Shown here: one piece after another, positions 59,496-64,000 of the stretch
Layout: each line of letters starts with the position of its first letter
How positions within the stretch are numbered: position 1 is the first letter of the stretch
Assembly: GCF_003590795.1 (NCBI RefSeq)
Contig: NZ_QYUL01000004.1
Location: 372,001 to 436,000, forward strand
Direction of reading: 5' to 3'
DNA from: Azospirillum cavernae
Lineage (GTDB): Bacteria > Pseudomonadota > Alphaproteobacteria > Azospirillales > Azospirillaceae
Length of the DNA: 64,000 nt
The notes under the pieces: model-generated
Database searches by the model: none
What the model was told of the DNA's origin: nothing
The model's input: the letters and a program-made list of their open reading frames with translations, nothing else
Translations under genes and position numbers: made by a program

Positions 59496-60170
59496 TCACC
59501 GCAGCGTCAACGCGTCGGCGCCGCGCGTCAACAGAAGCGGCAGGATCGGGTCGAGGAAATCGGCGACCGTCGCGTCGGCCCCGGCCTGGCGCAGGGCGTC
59601 CGCCGACAGCGTCGTCGTCAGCCCGACCGTCAGGATCCCCGCCGCCTTGGCCGCCTGCACGCCGGGGAGCGAATCCTCGAACACCAGCGCCTCGCCCGGC
59701 TGCATCCCCAGCGCGGCCAGCGCCGTCTGGTAGGGCAGCGGATCGGGTTTGGAGCGCGGCAGCTCCTCCCCCAGAACCAACGGGTCGAAAACGCCGGTCA
59801 GTTTCAGCAAATCCAGCACATGACGCACGTTGGCCGCCGGGGCGTTCGTCACCAGCCCGATGCGGGCGCCCAGACCGCGCGCCCGCTCCAGCAGGGCGTG
59901 CAGACCGTCAATCGCGGTCAGCCCGCCCGACGCGCGGCGGAAGGCCGCCTCCTTGTCGTCGGCGAAGCGGTCATGCTCGGCGCTGCTGGCGTTGGGGAAC
60001 AGGTCGCGGCAGATCGCCTCGTTGGAGCGGCCCGAGATCGCCGTCTTGAAGAACTGGTGGTCGATGGCGATGCCATGCGGCTCCAACGCGGCGACGAACG
60101 CCTCGAAATGCAGCGGATCGGTGTCGGCCAAGGTGCCGTCCAGATCAAACAGCAAAGCCCGGATAGCCAC
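59496..60170 (-). CDS. HAD-IA family hydrolase (sugar phosphatase/beta-phosphoglucomutase-like)
   Basis: 224 aa. Motif I is LLFDLDGTLADTDPLHFEAF with the nucleophile Asp and general acid Asp. Motif II is LVTNAPAANV (Thr), and motif III/IV VFEDSLPGVQAAKAAG. The cap inserted after motif I is of the phosphatase/pgmB type. It lies between the SDR and the kinase and might remove phosphate from dead-end sugar phosphates; the substrate is not deducible. Confidence 0.88.
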   Translation of the reverse strand: MAIRALLFDLDGTLADTDPLHFEAFVAALEPHGIAIDHQFFKTAISGRSNEAICRDLFPNASSAEHDRFADDKEAAFRRASGGLTAIDGLHALLERARGLGARIGLVTNAPAANVRHVLDLLKLTGVFDPLVLGEELPRSKPDPLPYQTALAALGMQPGEALVFEDSLPGVQAAKAAGILTVGLTTTLSADALRQAGADATVADFLDPILPLLLTRGADALTLR

Positions 60171-60216
60171 AATCTCACCCTTTCCTCATCAACGACGGTC
60201 TCGGCGGCGCTCTAGC

Positions 60217-60993
60217 TTACCAGCAGCTGTAACCGGCGTCGGCCAGAACGATGGAGCCGGTCATCAGGCTGGCGGCGTCCGACGCCAGGAACAGCACGAC
60301 GGAGGCGATTTCATCCGGCTGGCCGATGCGCGCCATCGGCGTCATTTCAATCCAGGTGCGGTAGAGGTCGCCGCCCTCCTCCATGCCGAATTTGGTCAGC
60401 GGGGTTTCGATGTAGGTGGGGGCGACGGCGTTGATCCGCACCCCGCGCGCGCCCCATTCGGCGGCCAGCGAGCGGGTCAAATGATGCACCGCCGCCTTCG
60501 ACGCGTTGTAATAGCTTTGCGGCTGCGGCTTGTTGACGATGAAGCCCGACATCGAGCCGATGTTGACCACCGCGCCGACGCCGCGTTCCAGCATGTGGCG
60601 GCCAAAGGCCCGGCAGCACCAGAAAACGCCGTTCAGATTGACGTCGATGACGTTCAGCCAATGCTCGTCCGTCACCTCTTCGCCCGGCGTGCCGCTGCGG
60701 GCGATGCCCGCGTTGTTCACCAGAATGTCGATCCGGCCATGGCGGGCGACGATGTCGTCGGCGACGCGGGTGACGTCGTCGGGCTTGGTCACGTCGAGCA
60801 GGACGACGTCGGCGCTGAAACCGGCGGCCTCCAGCTCCGCCTTGCCGCTGGCGGCGACCGCCGCGTCCACCTCGGCGATGACCACGACGCCGCCCGCCTC
60901 GGCCAGCGCCTGGGCGCAGGCCAAACCAATGCCGCGCCCGCCGCCGGTGACGACGGCGACGCGACCCGAAAGATCATATTTTTTCATATACAT
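60217..60993 (-). CDS. SDR-family polyol dehydrogenase
   Basis: 258-aa short-chain dehydrogenase from the ATG at 60993 (SD GGGGAAA). The NAD motif is TGGGRGIGLACA, with NNAG in VNNAGIARSG, and the catalytic Ser in IGSMSGF and YxxxK in YYNASK. Sequence and surroundings (kinase, polyol-type ABC) suggest a galactitol/ribitol/arabitol-type dehydrogenase. The frame is open further upstream, in the divergent promoter region, but no SD supports a longer protein. Confidence 0.88.
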   Translation of the reverse strand: MYMKKYDLSGRVAVVTGGGRGIGLACAQALAEAGGVVVIAEVDAAVAASGKAELEAAGFSADVVLLDVTKPDDVTRVADDIVARHGRIDILVNNAGIARSGTPGEEVTDEHWLNVIDVNLNGVFWCCRAFGRHMLERGVGAVVNIGSMSGFIVNKPQPQSYYNASKAAVHHLTRSLAAEWGARGVRINAVAPTYIETPLTKFGMEEGGDLYRTWIEMTPMARIGQPDEIASVVLFLASDAASLMTGSIVLADAGYSCW

Positions 60994-61464
60994 GGCGTTT
61001 CCCCGGTGCGGATCCCGTGGCGGGTCCGAAAGGAGCGTGGGCGGGGGCGACGCTGCGCGTCCCCGGCGGCCCACGCGATTGAGCGAATGTCACCTATATG
61101 AGAAATAGCCCAACCGCCCTGTCAACAAAAATTTGTTGGGTGAGCGGACGCTCAGCGAACATCCGGCGTATTGCTGCGTTGCAGCGACCAATATCGGCCT
61201 TATGTTGCGCCGCACGCGATATTTCATCACGCAGCCTCAGAAATTCGCTTGACGCACGAAGTGTTTTATTGCTCACTTATCGAGCAAACGCCCAATTTGG
61301 GAGGCGCCATCGCCCCGGCAAGATGTGGGCAAACGCTCAAAACTCGTCAAAATGCCCGCTCTGACGCCCGATGCGGCGCGCCATCGCGACCGTCCGTCAT
61401 TTTGCCCTTTTCCAAAAGCGCCCAAAGCCTCGACTATCCAATCAAAAAGCGGAGGAAACGTACA
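60994..61464. promoter_or_regulatory. Divergent promoter/operator region of the polyol locus
   Basis: No credible gene in 471 bp. Three palindromes stand out: CAACAAA-AA-TTTGTTG at 61123-61138, TGAGCG-GA-CGCTCA at 61141-61154 and TTGCTC-N7-GAGCAA at 61269-61287. A further ACGCTCAAAAC copy of the GCTCA half-site occurs near 61333. They are candidate binding sites for the SorC/DeoR-type regulator. The SBP start has the SD GGAGGAAA at 61451. Confidence 0.6.
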
Positions 61465-62775
61465 ATGCGCAAGACCATCGCCGCCACGCTCATGGCGGGC
61501 TTCACGAGTTTCGGGGCCACCATCGCGGCGGCGGAGACGCTGACCATCGCCACGGTGAACAACGCCGACATGGTCGTGATGCAAAAGCTGTCGCCCAAGT
61601 TCAAGGAAAAGACCGGAATCGACCTGAATTGGGTCATTCTGGAAGAAAACGTGCTGCGCCAGCGCGTCACCACCGACATCGCCACCAAGGGCGGGCAGTT
61701 CGACGTCGTCACCATCGGCGCCTATGAAACGCCGATCTGGGGCAAGCAGAACTGGCTGGCCTCGCTCGACGATCTGGGCGATTCCTATGATTACAAGGAC
61801 GTGATCGAGCCGGTCCGCAACATGCTGACGGTGAACGGCAAGCTGTACGCCGCGCCCTTTTACGCCGAAAGCTCCTTCACCTATTACCGCAAGGATCTGT
61901 TCGCCCAGGCCGGTCTGACCATGCCGGAACAGCCGACCTACACCGACATCAAGAAATTCGCCACCGCCCTGCACAAGCCCGCCGACAACCAATATGGCAT
62001 CTGCCTGCGCGGCAAGCCGGGCTGGGGCGAGAACATGGCCTACGTCGGCACGCTGGTGAACACCTTCGGCGGGCGCTGGTTCGACATGGATTGGAAGCCG
62101 CAACTGACCTCGCCGGAATGGAAGGAGGCCGTCACCTTCTACGTCGACATCCTGAAGAATTACGGCCCTCCCGGCGCGACCTCCAACGGCCACAACGAAA
62201 ACCGCGCGCTGTTCTCCTCAGGCAATTGCGCCATGTGGATCGACGCCACGGCGGCGGCGGGCCACATCTACAACCCGGCGGAAAGCAAGGTCGCCGACAA
62301 GACCGGCTTCGCCAAGGCCCCCGTCGCCAAGGTCGAAAACGGCGCCGGTTGGGGTTGGGCCTGGGCGCTGGCGGTGCCGAATTCGTCCAAGAAGTCGGAC
62401 GCGGCGAAAAAGTTCATCGCCTGGGCGACGTCGAAGGATTACGTGACGCTGGTCGGCGAAACGCAGGGCTGGGTTTCCGCCCCTCCGGGCACCCGCAAAT
62501 CCACCTATGACAACCCCGAATACAAAAAGGCCGCTCCCTTCGGCGAGACGGTGTTGAAGGCGATCCTGGCCGCCGACCCGACCCACCCGACGGCCCAGCC
62601 GGTTCCCTACGCCGGGATCCAGTTCGTGGCGATCCCGGAATTCCAGGGCATCGGCACGCAGGTCGGTCAATCGGTCGCCGCCGCCCTGTCGGGGCAGAGC
62701 ACGGTCGATCAAGCGCTCCAATCCGCCCAGACGGCGGTTGAGCGCACGATGAAGCAGGCCGGCTACATCAAGTAA
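61465..62775 (+). CDS. Sugar/polyol ABC transporter substrate-binding protein
   Basis: 436-aa extracellular solute-binding protein, family 1 (SmoE/MalE-like). A signal peptide (MRKTIAATLMAGFTS to AAAE) precedes TLTIATVNNADMVVMQKLSPKF, and a YAAPFYAESSFTYYRKDLFAQAGL segment typical of sugar binders. The ATG at 61465 is supported by the SD GGAGGAAA. It is divergent from the SDR operon and delivers a polyol to the two permeases that follow. Confidence 0.93.
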   Translation: MRKTIAATLMAGFTSFGATIAAAETLTIATVNNADMVVMQKLSPKFKEKTGIDLNWVILEENVLRQRVTTDIATKGGQFDVVTIGAYETPIWGKQNWLASLDDLGDSYDYKDVIEPVRNMLTVNGKLYAAPFYAESSFTYYRKDLFAQAGLTMPEQPTYTDIKKFATALHKPADNQYGICLRGKPGWGENMAYVGTLVNTFGGRWFDMDWKPQLTSPEWKEAVTFYVDILKNYGPPGATSNGHNENRALFSSGNCAMWIDATAAAGHIYNPAESKVADKTGFAKAPVAKVENGAGWGWAWALAVPNSSKKSDAAKKFIAWATSKDYVTLVGETQGWVSAPPGTRKSTYDNPEYKKAAPFGETVLKAILAADPTHPTAQPVPYAGIQFVAIPEFQGIGTQVGQSVAAALSGQSTVDQALQSAQTAVERTMKQAGYIK

Positions 62776-62854
62776 GCGTCCAACCGGCGGAGGGGCGCGC
62801 CGACCGCGCGCCCCTCTTCCGTCCGCCGCATCCCGTTTTTTGGACATCCGCATC

Positions 62855-63736
62855 ATGAACCAGCCAATCAAGGGAGGACGGGGCGTCAACGCCCTGCCGT
62901 TCGTCGCCCCGTCGGTGGTCATCCTGTTCATCTGGATGATCGTCCCGCTGGTGATGACGCTGTGGTTTTCCTTCCAGCGTTACAATCTTCTCAGCCCCGA
63001 GCTGTCCGGCTTCGTCGGCCTCAGCAATTACAGCTTTCTGCTGACCGATTCCTCGCTGTGGATCGCCATGGCCAACACGCTGCTGCTGGTTGGCGGGGTG
63101 CTGGCGATCACCATCGTCGGCGGCACGCTGCTGGCGGTGCTGTTCGATCAGGAGTTCTTCGGCAGCAAGATCGCCCGCCTGCTCGCCATCGCGCCCTTTT
63201 TTGTGATGCCGACGGTCAGCGCGCTGATCTGGAAAAACCTGCTGATGCACCCGGTCAACGGCGTCAGCGCCGCCATCGCCCGCGCGCTGGGCCTTCAGCC
63301 GGTGGATTGGTTCGGCCAATGGCCGCTGTTCTCGGTCGTCGTCATCGTCGCGTGGCAATGGTTGCCCTTCGCCCTCTTGATCCTGCTGACCGCGTTGCAA
63401 TCGCTCGACCATGAGCAGAAGGAGGCGGCGCGGATGGACGGGGCCGGGCCGCTGGCGATCTTCTGGTACATCGTGCTGCCGCACATGGGCCGCGCCATCA
63501 AGGTGGTGGTGATGATCGAGACCATCTTCTTCCTGTCGATCTTCGCCGAAATCTACGTGACCACCGGCGGCGGACCGGGGTTGGCCTCCACCAACCTGAC
63601 CTATCTGATCTATCTCCGGGCGCTTCTGGAATACGACATCGGCACGGCGTCCGCCGGGGGCGTCATCGCCATTGTTCTCGCCAACATCGTCGCGGCCTTC
63701 CTGGTCCGCTCGATCGCCCGCAATCTCGACGCGTGA
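62855..63736 (+). CDS. Sugar ABC transporter permease (MalF/SmoF family)
   Basis: 293 aa from the ATG at 62855 (a TTG at 62840 is possible). About six TM helices begin with FVAPSVVILFIWMIVPLVM. The EAA loop EQKEAARMDGAGPLAIFWYIVLPHMG faces the ATPase. It is the second gene of the import operon, and pairs with the permease that starts at 63745. Confidence 0.93.
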   Translation: MNQPIKGGRGVNALPFVAPSVVILFIWMIVPLVMTLWFSFQRYNLLSPELSGFVGLSNYSFLLTDSSLWIAMANTLLLVGGVLAITIVGGTLLAVLFDQEFFGSKIARLLAIAPFFVMPTVSALIWKNLLMHPVNGVSAAIARALGLQPVDWFGQWPLFSVVVIVAWQWLPFALLILLTALQSLDHEQKEAARMDGAGPLAIFWYIVLPHMGRAIKVVVMIETIFFLSIFAEIYVTTGGGPGLASTNLTYLIYLRALLEYDIGTASAGGVIAIVLANIVAAFLVRSIARNLDA

Positions 63737-63744
63737 GGGCCGCC

Positions 63745-64000
63745 ATGCGACTGAAGCTCGACACACACGCCGCCCTCAGCCTCGCCGGTTGGCTCGCCGC
63801 CAGCGCGCTGTTCTTCCCCATCGCCTGGATGCTGCTGACCAGTTTCAAGACGGAGATCGAGGCGGTGGCGACCACCCCGTCGCTGATCTTCACGCCGACG
63901 CTGGACAATTACATCACCGTCCAGGAGCGCGCCGACTATCTGAAATTCGCCCTGAACAGCGTCGTCGTCTCCTTCGGCTCGACCCTGCTGGCGCTGGCGC
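63745..64000 (+). CDS. Sugar ABC transporter permease (MalG/SmoG family), cut by the window edge
   Basis: The first 85 codons of a second carbohydrate permease. It starts MRLKLDTHAALSLAGWLAA, with a TM helix LFFPIAWMLLTSFKTEIEAV and the family segment FTPTLDNYITV. Only 8 bp separate it from the previous permease. The rest of the protein and the ATPase lie beyond the window. Confidence 0.9.
   Translation, partial: MRLKLDTHAALSLAGWLAASALFFPIAWMLLTSFKTEIEAVATTPSLIFTPTLDNYITVQERADYLKFALNSVVVSFGSTLLALA

Noticed and set aside
1..64000. tRNA, rRNA, riboswitch and prophage or transposase genes
   Set aside because: None recognised by eye in the intergenic stretches or among the proteins; covariance-model searches (tRNAscan-SE, Rfam) would be needed to exclude small RNAs.

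Overview
This window is GC-rich, densely coded DNA. It is most consistent with a free-living alphaproteobacterium, probably of the Azospirillum/Rhodospirillales type. That placement is an inference from codon use, from gene content (PreTA pyrimidine reduction, a BcsA-BcsB-BcsZ cellulose operon, QuiC-type quinate catabolism, a complete Kdp system) and from the many GC-rich intergenic palindromes; no rRNA or species-level marker is present. I saw no tRNA, rRNA, CRISPR array, prophage or insertion sequence.

Layout. 1-3468: peroxide defence, with ahpC-ahpF leftward (ahpF cut by the window edge) and divergent oxyR. 3613-4593: a secreted-type PHB depolymerase-family esterase. 4924-11023: reductive pyrimidine catabolism (preT, preA, beta-ureidopropionase, rutR-like regulator, dihydropyrimidinase), with a RutR-box-like palindrome upstream of preT. 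11139-15387: a 2OG-Fe(II) oxygenase, a tandemly duplicated palindromic repeat region, a membrane pentapeptide-repeat protein, a LysR regulator and a double cold-shock-domain protein. 15523-21825: four consecutive cyclic-di-GMP proteins (HD-GYP, PAS-GAF-HD-GYP, periplasmic-binding-GGDEF, HD-GYP). 21847-23292: an OsmC peroxiredoxin and an AEC-family permease on the minus strand.

23665-31984: a tightly overlapped cellulose operon bcsA-bcsB-bcsZ-TPR protein-lipoprotein; BcsA carries a c-di-GMP-binding PilZ domain, linking it to the signalling cluster next door. 32183-32995: an orphan polymorphic-toxin-like protein. 33022-34491: a TetR regulator and a yefM-yoeB toxin-antitoxin pair with a recognisable operator. 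34875-41427: an amino-acid-type ABC importer (two permeases, binding protein, ATPase) joined to aroQ, quiC and a shikimate dehydrogenase; together they predict uptake of quinate/shikimate-like compounds and conversion to protocatechuate. 41520-46913: a LysE exporter, an RraA/aldolase-like protein, an MFS transporter, a chromate transporter (minus strand) and a pyrroline-carboxylate reductase-like enzyme.

46923-55222 (minus strand): a full kdp operon: a 27-codon membrane peptide, kdpF, kdpA, kdpB, kdpC, kdpD and kdpE. kdpD is split into two open frames at a run of seven G residues, phased as a classical -1 slippery heptamer. 55428-56553: small putative membrane proteins and a YigZ/IMPACT protein. 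56561-64000: a polyol/pentitol locus with a SorC/DeoR-type regulator, FGGY kinase, HAD phosphatase and SDR dehydrogenase on the minus strand, divergent from a sugar ABC transporter (binding protein, permease, second permease cut by the right edge). Candidate operators lie in the 470-bp divergent promoter region.

The strongest points for follow-up are the split kdpD with its seven-G slippery site, the orphan toxin-like protein, the pairing of an amino-acid-type importer with quinate/shikimate catabolism, and the dispersed palindromic repeat family. Long open frames antisense to the real genes are abundant because of the high GC content and were left out.
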